A stretch of DNA of 64,000 nt. It comes from Tridacna crocea (taxonomy: Eukaryota > Mollusca > Bivalvia > Cardiida > Cardiidae). Each line of letters starts with the position of its first letter. Positions within the stretch are counted from its first letter, which is position 1. The notes beneath the pieces were generated by a model, which saw only the letters and a list, made by a program, of their open reading frames with translations, was not told the origin of the DNA and ran no database searches. A program made the translations under genes and the position numbers. The DNA lies in NCBI GenBank assembly GCA_943736015.1, contig OX031063.1, forward strand, positions 3,329,001 through 3,393,000, given 5' to 3'. This document shows positions 21,541 through 30,194 of this stretch, piece after piece.

Positions 21541-22410
21541 CTGCCTATCTCCAGATTACTTGATTGATTGATTTGTAGGTCAGGTTTGCAGGTTGGTTGG
21601 TTGGATGGTTGTTTAGTTCGTTGTTTTGGTTGGTGAGTTGTTTGGTTGGTTGATGGATGGAAGGATGGATGGATTGATCGGTCGGTCAGTTGGTAGATTG
21701 GTCGGTAGATTGATTGATTAATTGATTTATGTGTTGATTCCTTTTCGGTTGGTTGATCGGTTTGTCGATGGGTTAGTTGGTTGATTTATTGATTTTTTGA
21801 TATATTGATTGATTGATTGATTGATTGGTTGGTTGGTTGGTTGATTGGCTGGTTGGTGGGTGGGTGGATGGATGGATGGATGGATGGATGGATGAATTGG
21901 TGGATGGATGAATGGATGGATGAAAAGATGGATGGATGGATAGATCGGTCGGTCGGTCAATCGGGCGATTCATTGTTCGATTGATCGATTAATTGATTGA
22001 TTTGTTGGTTTCATGATTGGTTGGTTAGTTGATCGGTTGGTTGAAAGGTTTTTGTTTGTTGATTGGTTGGTTGGTCGGACAGTGGGTCAATTGGTCTTAT
22101 CTGTTGTTTGTTGGCAAATGAATGGATAGATGGATGGATGGATCTATCGGCAGATCGATCGATCTTTCGATCGATCCATGATTGGATGGATCCATGATTG
22201 GATTGATCGATGTTGGTGGGTTGGTGGATGGATGGATGGATGGATCATTGGATCGATCGATCGATGATTGGATGGATCGATGGTTGGATAGATCGATGAA
22301 AGGATGGTTGGTGGTTGGTTGGATGGAAGGATGGATGGATGGATGGTTCGGTCGGTCGGTCGATTGATCGATCGGTCAATCGATCGTTTGTAGATCGATT
22401 ATCATTTTTC
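21540..22410. repeat. Large simple-sequence block of GATT/GGTT/GGAT units
   Basis: About 850 bp made almost only of GATTGATT, GGTTGGTT, GGATGGAT and GATCGATC units in changing order. It gives false frames rich in S/I/H/P on one strand and G/W/M/D on the other. Confidence 0.9.
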
Positions 22411-22572
22411 GCTACTTTTAACGTTCCTTTCTCGTTAATTATGATCACATATTTATTTAATTCCTTGGTTTCCCCAGTACTAACTGTTGGCATTGAAAAG
22501 CTTGGACACTTAAAAACCACAATGCTTCAGTTGTGGATGGAATGAACAAGCAAAGCTCTCTGAAAATGGGGT

Positions 22573-22799
22573 TTAACTCTTTACCAAACAACAATTTTAG
22601 ACTGGTCCAAATTGGAAGCATTTGTAGACGACAAAAGTAATGTTACTCAAAAATTGAAATTTGTTTTGGAATTGGAAGAAAACATTGTGGGAAAAGGAGA
22701 AAATGCTGGTAACCAGCGTTTTCTCCTTTTTCCACAATGTTTTCAAAAGGCTTCTTATTCGGGGTCGTGAAAACCAGGGATTGTTTGGTAAAGGGTTAA
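22573..22799 (-). mobile_element. TTAA hairpin MITE copy
   Basis: TTAACTCTTTACCAAACAAC, hairpin with GCGTTTTC on one arm, right end GATTGTTTGGTAAAGGGTTAA. It is followed at 22800-22890 by a half hairpin repeat (AAGGATCGACCCCTGTCAGC). Confidence 0.9.
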
Positions 22800-23020
22800 T
22801 GCATCTGCAAAAAGGATCGACCCCTGTCAGCCTGTGTAGACATTATTTGTCAGTTTTCTGCATGTCAAAGGACCAGTTTATCTCATAATCCATCTGGTTA
22901 TTGGCCAAAACGAATTTTGTGCATCCATAATTATTATAGGTGTTGTTTGATATAATTCATTACTGAGAACGCATCAAACCTGCTTCTGCCAGAGTGCTGG
23001 ACATATGGCATCTAACTCGA

Positions 23021-23185
23021 GGTCCGTGGTTGTGAGGTAGAGCGTCGGCCTCGTGACCAAAAAGTCCTGAGTTCGAAACCCGGAAGTGTGTGTCAACTTT
23101 TGGATTTTTCATTGACCCATACGTTTGGCGCGAGTACTGGTATAGTTCCCAAGAAGCAGAAGTGAGAGATTAGAATAATTTGTAA
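23021..23185 (+). mobile_element. tRNA-like SINE head
   Basis: GGTAGAGCGTCGGCCTCGTG and GAGTTCGAAACCC resemble A and B boxes, followed by a body with GCGAGTACTGGTATAG. It is not a functional tRNA because the acceptor stem does not close. Confidence 0.5.
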
Positions 23186-23245
23186 GAACTTGTTTCTTAA
23201 TCGATGTCAAATTTTAATATGTTTAGAGTACTTAATTCAAGGTCG

Positions 23246-23474
23246 TTACCTCTTCACCAAACGACAAAATCTCAGACTGGTCCAAATTGAAAGCAGTTGC
23301 AGGCGACAAAATAAACGTGACGAAAAAACGAAAATTTGTTTCCAGCAGAGTAAAAAACATTGTGTGAAAAGGAGAAAATGCTGGTTACCAGCATTTTCTC
23401 CTTTTCCCACAATGTTTTCTAAAGGCTTCTATCTCAGGGTCGTAAAAACCAGAAATTGTTTGGTAATGGATTAA
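23246..23474 (-). mobile_element. TTAA hairpin MITE copy
   Basis: GTTACCTCTTCACCAAACGAC at the left, good hairpin (AACATTGTGTGAAAAGG with one mismatch), right end TTGTTTGGTAATGGATTAA. Confidence 0.88.
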
Positions 23475-23485
23475 AACACCCTGAT

Positions 23486-23710
23486 TTGCGCAAGTGGTAC
23501 AGCGTGGGACTTGTCTGCGACAAATTACTAGCCACTTGAGGGTGTAGATTCGATTCCCACGACCGGCTGGCTAAAATTACTAATAGTCATTCGAATGAAA
23601 CCTTAGACTTGGGTCCCTGTGACCGTGCTTTACACTGGGCAAGTTCAAGAAGCGGACCCGACTTAGGGTGAGTTTCGTCGTGTACCTTGAATTATGCAAT
23701 TATGCTCTGT
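23486..23710 (+). mobile_element. tRNA-derived SINE-like element
   Basis: GCGCAAGTGGTACAGCGTGG as A box and GTGTAGATTCGATTCCC as B box, followed by a body ending near CTTGAATTATGCAATTATG. A related head (GGTTCAAGTGGTGGAGCG) is at 47448. Confidence 0.55.
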
Positions 23711-23832
23711 AAAAAAAACTAATAGTCCTCGTGGGTTCGTGGGGGTGTCGCTCTTATGGGCAAACAGGTGGCAGAAATAAAAGAAAAAAAAAAAATCGCT
23801 AAAACAAGGGAGTTTTTTTTTTTCTTCAACAG

Positions 23833-24031
23833 TTAACTTTACAAAACAACAAAATTTTGGAATTGTCAAAATTGAAAGTATTTGCATACAAAAAAATTAG
23901 AGTATTATAAACGATGATTTCTATCGTTGAAAGAGGGAGAAAATATTGTTGAAAAAAAGGGGAAAATGCTGGTTACCAGCTTTTTCTCCTTTCCTACGCA
24001 ATGTTTTCAAAATTTTACTTTCTCAGGATCC
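23833..24031 (-). mobile_element. TTAA MITE truncated against the next copy
   Basis: TTAACTTTACAAAACAAC, degraded hairpin with apex GCTGGTTACCAGC, then a cut at ACTTTCTCAGGATCC where the next copy begins with TTAA at 24032. Confidence 0.75.
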
Positions 24032-24384
24032 TTAACTCATTACCAAACGACAATATTTTAGAGTGGTCCAAATTGAAAGCATTTGCAGACGACAAAATAA
24101 AAGTGACTGAAAATTTGAAATTTGTTTTGTGAAGGGTAGAAAACATTGTGGGAAAAGGAGAAAATGCTGGTTACCAAACGACATTATTTTTGAGTGGTCC
24201 AAATTGAAAGCATTTGCAGACGACAAAATAAAAGTGACTGAAAATTTGAAATTTGTTTTGTGAAGGGTAGAAAACATTGTGGAAAAAGGAGAAAATACCA
24301 GCATTTTCTCCTTTTCCCACAATGTTTACTAAAGGCTTCTTTCTCAGGGGCGTCAAAAGTAGGGATTTTGTGGTAATGGGTTAA
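24032..24384 (-). mobile_element. TTAA MITE with template-switch duplication
   Basis: The right half and first hairpin arm are present twice. After the first apex, TTACCA at 24171-24176 continues not as the second arm but as the terminal-repeat sequence that also contains TTACCA, then replays the right half, first arm, a shortened apex (AAAATACCAGC) and the normal left half to TGGTAATGGGTTAA. Confidence 0.88.
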
Positions 24385-24525
24385 AACACTGGATTGTTTT
24401 ATTTGTTGATCGTACAGTTTTTAACGACGTTTTCAACATAATCGCAGCGGACAGTGCAGCTATCCATGCTTTCCTGGTGTCTGGTAACCAACATTTTCTC
24501 CTTTTCACACAATATTATCTTCTCT

Positions 24526-24754
24526 TTAACCCATTCCCAAACAATCCCTGGTTTTTACGGGTCTGGAATAGTAGCTTTTTGAAAACATCGTGGGAGAAGG
24601 AGAAAATGCTGGTAACCAGCATTTTCTCCTTTTCCCACAATGTTTTCTACCCCATCATAGACAGAAATCATCTTTTCAGCAAGAGTTGAATTGTCGTCTG
24701 CAAATGCTTTCAATATGGCCGAACCCAAAACTTTGTCGTTTGGGAATGGGTTAA
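24526..24754 (+). mobile_element. TTAA hairpin MITE, second subfamily
   Basis: TTAACCCATTCCCAAACAATC, ACGGGTCTGGAATAGTAGC, near-perfect hairpin (one arm AACATCGTGGGAGAAGG), ATTGTCGTCTGCAAATGC, right end TTTGGGAATGGGTTAA. A lone second-arm fragment precedes it at 24478-24520. Confidence 0.92.
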
Positions 24755-25125
24755 AAGGCCAATTTCATTTGTATGGTCACAGTTAGCTTGTATGCAAATG
24801 CAGGGTTTGACACCGGATCGTGCTGTTGAAAGGTACAAGCGATATCACAAATTTCACCACTTGAATCCTGCTTCACATCGGGCAGCTTGCTTTTTAGATA
24901 ACATGTCTTTCGACACATTTGATTGGTCCGTATTGAAGCTACACCACAAAAATAACCAATGAAATCTGTCTTCACACCAGGGGACTTGGGTTTTTCTATA
25001 GAGTCATATCTACCGAATCATTTGATTGGGCCATATTATTAGGTCACACAGCTTGTCCGAAATAACCGGAAGTCCACTTATCTTTCCTCTTTATCGAAAA
25101 ACCGGAAAAGGCTGACCTCTCAATC
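24755..25125. other. Intergenic DNA without recognised feature
   Basis: Two CATTTGATTGG phrases (near 24917 and 25019) hint at an old duplication. No gene is supported. Confidence 0.35.
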
Positions 25126-25129
25126 CTTT

Positions 25130-25354
25130 TCTGAACATTTCTGACTTTTGATGAGCTAGGAAAATAAGTTTTTTTTTTAAACGATGTGGGAAAAGGAGAA
25201 AATGATAGTAAAGCTTTTTTTTTCTTTTTTCCCCACAATGTTTTCTACTCTTCAAAGTCGATTTCCCATAGTTTGAACAAGTGTTATTTGTCGTATGCGA
25301 CTTCTTTTAATTTTGGACAAGGCTGTAAAATTTTCTCGTTTGGTAAAGAGTTAA
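25130..25354 (+). mobile_element. TTAA MITE copy, diverged
   Basis: GACTTTTGATGAGC left part, hairpin arms GTGGGAAAAGGAGAAAATG and CCCCACAATGTTTTC with a ruined apex, right end TCGTTTGGTAAAGAGTTAA. Confidence 0.75.
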
Positions 25355-25492
25355 CCAATTAATAATTATCCTGTTGCTGACGCAGCTACCGTTTGTTAAT
25401 GTTGTGACCTTTTGGAGGAAATTGGTAAAATATTGATTTCTCCATTTTGTCACGTTTTGAGCTTTATCTCCAATCTAATCTTTTAACTCTAT

Positions 25493-25670
25493 ACCAAACA
25501 ACATATTTATAATCTGGACCAAATTGCAAGCATTTGCAGACGACAAAATAAATGTGACTGAAATAGCGAAATTTGATTTAGGAAGCAATACATATGTAAT
25601 TGTCTTCAGGTTTTTGTAAGTCTAAATTTGAAATAAACATTTTCTGTTTTTTTTTTTGTCGCAGTGTTTG
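25493..25670 (-). mobile_element. Half TTAA MITE
   Basis: Well preserved right half (TTAACTCTATACCAAACAAC to CAGACGACAAAATAAATGTG), then a worn remainder with AACATTTTCTG and TGTCGCAGTGTTTG. Confidence 0.7.
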
Positions 25671-25689
25671 CGCTTGAATTATGCTATGT

Positions 25690-25843
25690 AAAAAGGGGGT
25701 TTAAAGAACTTGCAAAAAGTATCGACCCAGGTCAGCCTGCGATGGGGTAGAAAACATTGTGGGAAAAGGAGAAAATGCTGGTTCACCAGCATTTTCTCCT
25801 TTTCCCACAACGTTTTCAAAAGCCTTTTCCCCTTAGTCTTTAA
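25690..25843. mobile_element. MITE hairpin core joined to half a GCGCAGGCTGA hairpin repeat
   Basis: GCAAAAAGTATCGACCCAGG and TCAGCCTGCG (first arm of the other hairpin family) are cut at 25741, where the MITE core GGGTAGAAAACATTGTGGG starts. The core hairpin with apex CTGGTTCACCAG is nearly perfect. The MITE outer ends are missing. Confidence 0.75.
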
Positions 25844-26124
25844 AGCAATTAAAAAAAGAAAGATTGAGAAAGACCCCACGAAAAAGGTGAACCGTAGACC
25901 AGGGTAGAGAGACGCTGATACTGAAATACTTGTAGATAACGGCTACAGGAGAGCGTCTTGATACTGACAGGGGTGTCTGCAGCCACAAAAAATGTTGATA
26001 ACTGCTGATATTGACCCATGCAAAGAGAATAAAAAAGAGACAATGCAGTTCGACGTTCAGACTGCACATTCTGGTCTTGATCTTTGTGGTCCAACTTTAC
26101 ACCTTACACTCTGAACCATATTCT

Positions 26125-26352
26125 TTAACCCATTACCACACAATCCCTACTTTTGACGCTCCTGGGAAAGAAGTCTTTAGAAGACATATTGGAAAAAAAA
26201 GAAAATGCTGGTAACCAGAATTTTCTCCTTTTTCCACAATGTTTTCTACTCTTCACAAAACAAATTTCAAATTTTCAATCACTTTTATTTTGTTGTCTGC
26301 AAATGCTTTCGATTTGGACAAGCCTAAAATATTGTCGTTTGGTAATGAGTTT
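26125..26352 (+). mobile_element. TTAA MITE copy, right TTAA lost
   Basis: TTAACCCATTACCACACAATC on the left, one degraded hairpin arm (CATATTGGAAAAAAAAG), TTGTTGTCTGCAAATGC, and an end CGTTTGGTAATGAG followed by T's. Confidence 0.88.
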
Positions 26353-26365
26353 TTTTCAGTATAGT

Positions 26366-26592
26366 TTAACTCTTTACCACACGAGAAAATTTTAGACTGG
26401 TCCAAATTGAAAACATTTGCAGACGACAAAATAAAGGGGTCTAAAAAAAAAATTAGTTCTGGAAAGGGTAGAAAACACTGTGGGAAAAGGAGAAAATGCT
26501 GGTTACCAGCATTTTCTCCTTTTCCCACAGTGTTTTCAAAAGGCTTCTTTCTCAGGGGCGTCAAATGTAGGGATTGAGTGGTAATGGGTTTA
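26366..26592 (-). mobile_element. TTAA MITE, CACTG hairpin subtype
   Basis: TTAACTCTTTACCACACGAG. Hairpin 26471-26537 is perfect and carries CACTG on the left arm and CAGTG on the right, where most copies have CATTG and CAATG. Right end GAGTGGTAATGGGTTTA. Confidence 0.92.
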
Positions 26593-26839
26593 GCATTGCA
26601 TTTTTCATTTGCTTGCCGAAATGTGCCCATATGCCTGTTGTGAGTTAAAATCAATGACCTCGTAAAATATTTGCACTGAGTTCGATATCTAGAGGGTGCC
26701 AGCCATAGGCGAGGCAATCTTTCAAGCTTTACCACTGCTGGAGTTACTCCTTTGAAGTAAAAAAATATATTCAAGTGTTTAAGTAAATAAGCATAACGTA
26801 TGGCCCCGCAGATCCCAATATGATAAAATATTCAGTCGG

Positions 26840-27180
26840 TTGATAAACAGAGTGAAAATATTACCGATGGTGTTCACGAGATGAAATAAATTTCGATCTT
26901 TAAACAAAAAAAAACCCCAAATATTCTATTTATTGCATGCTTTTAACCCTTTCTGGGAGAAGCTTTATCAAAATCGAGTACAGTTCGATTCAGTTATTCC
27001 CCGTGGCGTACCCCCTTCGCATAGCAACGCATTACAATATTACGTCAAGTGCAAGAAATGTAAAGTAAATGACGTCACATTTCCATCTGGTTGTGAGTCA
27101 CGCACATTTTGCCCAGGTAACTAGAATATAAAAATCGGTATTTTCACTGGTCGTACCCGTGGAACATCGAAAAATATTTT
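26840..27180 (+). repeat. Dispersed repeat with GATGAAATAAATTTCGA block, copy 1
   Basis: GAAAATATTACCGATGGTGT followed by CACGAGATGAAATAAATTTC, and later TGACGTCACATTTCC and TTTTGCCCAGGTAA. The reverse complement of the same blocks is at 52085-52470. Confidence 0.75.
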
Positions 27181-27735
27181 CACCGCTATTTCTCGATATT
27201 CCACCGGTAAGCATAGAATAAACAATTATTTCTACCTTCTGGGACGTTGGAAATATGAAATAAATGTGCAATTGTTAAATAATGAATTAAAAAATATTTA
27301 AGTTGTGACTGCTTGTTTATACCAAAGGTAATTTGAAAAAAAAGGGGGAAATGAAAAGACATAATGTTAAGGAGATACAATAAAAACAAAGTCTTGGTAA
27401 ACTGATCGGTACCTCGTAAATAGGTATTTTGTCATTTCATTGGTTAATTATTTCTATACAATAACAAAAGATGCATTCGGCATAGGGGGTGATGGGAGAC
27501 GTAGGTACGGAATCGGCCGAGTTGTGACGAGTAACAAACGATGCTGACTTATAGCACCAGCCTCTGGGTGTATCATTGTTACTATATATAGACAAAGGGT
27601 GATTCTGACGTAAATACACTGATATTTCATTCAGTTACGACCATCCTTCCCTTGGCCTTGAAACTGAAAAGTAGGCCTATAATTAAAGCATTCCTGGATT
27701 CTGTATTTCTGATTAAAAATGGCACTGGTCTTTAC
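27181..27735. other. Intergenic DNA without recognised feature
   Basis: The only notable phrase is TCGGCCGAGTTGTGACGA near 27514, which also occurs near 47380 and marks another old shared repeat. Confidence 0.35.
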
Positions 27736-27953
27736 AAAACAAATCCGCCTCTCAAAGACCATGCATGTAGTAGAAATCATTTAAAAATACAGTGAGAAAA
27801 AGAGAAACGACTGCTAATAAACATTTTCTGCGTTTCTCATATTTTTCTACGTCGTAGAGGGCAAATTTCGTGATTTCAATCATATCATTTGTTTTTCTGC
27901 GAAACTTCCTATACGGATTAGTTCAAAATTTCATCATGTGGTAGATTAAATCA
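27735..27953 (+). mobile_element. Strongly degraded TTAA MITE
   Basis: Hairpin relic ACAGTGAGAAAAAGAGAAACG with TTTCTGCGTTTCTC, and right part CATCATGTGGTAGATTAA. Confidence 0.5.
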
Positions 27954-28405
27954 CGACCAGCCCATCACGTCATTGTAATTAGTTATTGATATATTAAGTA
28001 ATTACTCAGATTTGAATTAATAAATTCAAATGACGTTAGAGATTTACTTTTCATTGCGGAAGTATCTCTCGTTTACAATAACTAGTGCGCAGTTGCACTT
28101 CCGGCAAAAGCACGATACAAGCACCTTGCAAAAAGCCGAAAACCGGTCACAGTTTAGTTTGAGAACGTGGGAAAACTCTCTGAATAGTTTGATCCAAATG
28201 ACTTCTCAAGTCTTTAACACAAGTAGCAAGAGTGTTCATTGACATACACTTGTACCCGATCGCGGCACACTTTACGAGAACATTATTCTGTTGTTGTTGT
28301 TGTGTATGCACACCCCCTCACAAAACAAACAAGTTCTTATCCATGATGCACTTTTCACATTATTTAGCACCAGAATGATAGAAGCGCGAGGTCTCGTTAA
28401 AACTC

Positions 28406-28633
28406 TTAACCCATTACCACACATTCCCTACTTTTGACGCCCTTGAGAAAGAAGCCTTTAGAAAACATTGTGGGAAAAGGAGAAAATGCTGGTAACCAGC
28501 ATTTTCTCCTTTTCCATCAATGTTTTCTCCCTACACAAAACAAATTTCAAATTTTTAGTCACTTTTATTTTGTCGTCTGCAAATTATTTCAATTTGGGCC
28601 AGTCTTAAATATTGTTGTTTGATAAAGGGTTAA
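28406..28633 (+). mobile_element. TTAA hairpin MITE copy
   Basis: TTAACCCATTACCACACATTC, hairpin with one disrupted pair (CCATCAATG), TTTGTCGTCTGCAAATTA, right end GTTTGATAAAGGGTTAA. Confidence 0.92.
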
Positions 28634-28644
28634 ACTGCTAAGCT

Positions 28645-28740
28645 CGGCTCACTGACCTATTGCGGGCAGCGTAGATCAAGATCAGACTGCACGAAATGTG
28701 CAGTCTGATCTTAGAGCTACACTGTCCGATACGATAACGA
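28645..28740. repeat. Hairpin repeat, AGATCAGACTGCAC family
   Basis: AGATCAAGATCAGACTGCAC is mirrored by GTGCAGTCTGATCTTAGAGC around a short GAAAT loop. Related units are at 26040-26095, 48600-48670, 50020-50100 and 60245-60325. Confidence 0.8.
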
Positions 28741-28929
28741 GATACACATAGGCTATATTTCCTCCAAAAATACTTTTGATACAGGAAAATTTGGGTATAT
28801 ACTATCGGTTTAAAAGTTTCATTCCTTTTATTTAGTAGGATAAGAGTTGACATTGAATAAGACTGTTCAAGTGGTTTATTTTGGAGAGCGCAAGAGGTCA
28901 TAAACTAGACTTTGTCCAATATCCTAATG

Positions 28930-29078
28930 AACTCCAGGCTTGTAGGAGCCTCTTAGCTTTCATGAACTGCCATTGTATACGTTGTCTGCGCATGTCATAT
29001 TCTTCGAAGATCCGGCCTGTCTGCTTTTTCGCATCACCGCTCCCATATGTTAGGGAAAAGTAGGGCTAACACCATAGC
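28930..29078 (+). repeat. Left half of the host repeat split by the palindromic element
   Basis: GTTGTCTGCGCATGTCATAT, TCGAAGATCCGGCC and GGGAAAAGTAGGGCTAAC match uninterrupted copies at 52605-52960 and 63560-63840 in order. The match stops at CATAGC (29073-29078) and resumes at 46874. Confidence 0.85.
29073..29078. other. Target-site duplication CATAGC, left
   Basis: CATAGC immediately precedes the terminal AGTAGTA of the palindromic element and is repeated at 46874-46879. Six bases is the duplication length known for Polinton/Maverick elements. Confidence 0.88.
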
Positions 29079-29269
29079 AGTAGTATAGGCAGCTCTTTAA
29101 ATGTAAACAAAGATTACGTAATCGGTGGTAATCTTGACCTACTTTCGGCCATTGTGTTACTATATTTAGTAACTCATTTGCATATAAGGAATTGTTGATG
29201 TGTCATGGGTATTCGCGGCGGATATGGTGAGTCCGCCATTTTGGATGAGGATCGGCCATATTGGATAAG

Positions 29270-29530
29270 CCATGATGGATTAGGATCAGTATACAGAGCT
29301 GACGTGTATACCTCGTACTGGTAAGTACTCGCGGGCATTGAGGGTCAGGCCCTTTCCTTACCAGACGATAAATAAGTAAATGATTTACCTGCAGTGACCA
29401 GGTCAAAGTATGGATAGGGATCGGTCATGTTGGATCAGTATACAGAATTGACGTGTATACTTCGTTGAGGGTCAGGCCCTTTCCATACAAGACGATAAAT
29501 AAATAAATAAATAAATAAATAAATGTACCT
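29270..29530 (+). repeat. Subterminal direct repeats and AAAT run, left arm
   Basis: GGATCAGTATACAGAGCTGA...GGGTCAGGCCCTTTCC occurs twice, at about 29281-29375 and 29430-29500. The second is followed by an (AAAT)n run. The mirror copy is at 46422-46682. Repeated subterminal blocks are plausible binding sites for replication or integration proteins, but nothing here proves that. Confidence 0.8.
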
Positions 29531-29689
29531 CTCTCCGATGTGCACTCCTCAAGGTCCAACTCTCAAATGAGTCTTTTAGTCCAGAACAGAGTCTAAAGTA
29601 GAATGATGCGCATGCGCGAAGCTATATTTAGATATGTGATCATCAACTATATTTAGAGTCATTACATCAGCTATGATAGGGAAGATCCA

Positions 29690-29915
29690 AACAATGGTCT
29701 TTTGTTAATGAAACCATACTGTCTGGTTTTGTTTATTTGGTGACGGAAGCACGAACAATAGTCTATTCAACTGTCAAAGTTAATCCCCTAACAAAGACCC
29801 AAAAGGCAGAACATTGGTCTTTTGTTAATGTCACCATGCTGGCTGGCTTTGTTTATTTGGTGACGGAAGTACGGACAATGGTCTATTCAACTGTCAAACT
29901 TAATCCCTTTTCAAG
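29690..29915 (+). repeat. Direct repeat of about 120 bp upstream of the promoter, left arm
   Basis: TGGTCTTTTGTTAATG.AACCAT to GTCTATTCAACTGTCAAA appears at about 29694 and again at about 29814. A third partial unit (AATAGCTTATTCAACAAAAG) follows near 29963. Mirrored at 46037-46262. Confidence 0.85.
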
Positions 29916-30021
29916 TCATTAACGTGTCTGGCTTCTGTTGACGTAGGACCGGAAGATCAGACAATAGCTTATTCAACAAAAGGACCTCGACTTTATACCC
30001 CTAAAACGGCTTGAAATTCAG

Positions 30022-30170
30022 CCAATCAGTAATAGGAAATTTTCGACCAATCGGATTACAGGACGCATCGACCAATCAGATTACAGGAAAATGACGTGAT
30101 GCTCAAAAAATAGATCATGATTGTTCTGGGAGAGTATATAAGAAGACGGACAGCTTTGGTTCTTCATTCT
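30022..30170 (+). promoter_or_regulatory. Core promoter of the left polymerase B gene
   Basis: Three CCAAT boxes (30022-30029, 30047-30054, 30072-30079), a CRE-like TGACGTGA (30092-30099), a TATA box TATATAAG (30135-30142) and an initiator-like TTCATTCT whose A at 30166 lies 31 bp downstream of the TATA. It is a complete host-type RNA polymerase II promoter. It places transcription after the first ATG of the open frame and so favours the ATG at 30195 as the start. Confidence 0.8.
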
Positions 30171-30194
30171 AACTTCAGAATTACAACTGACATC

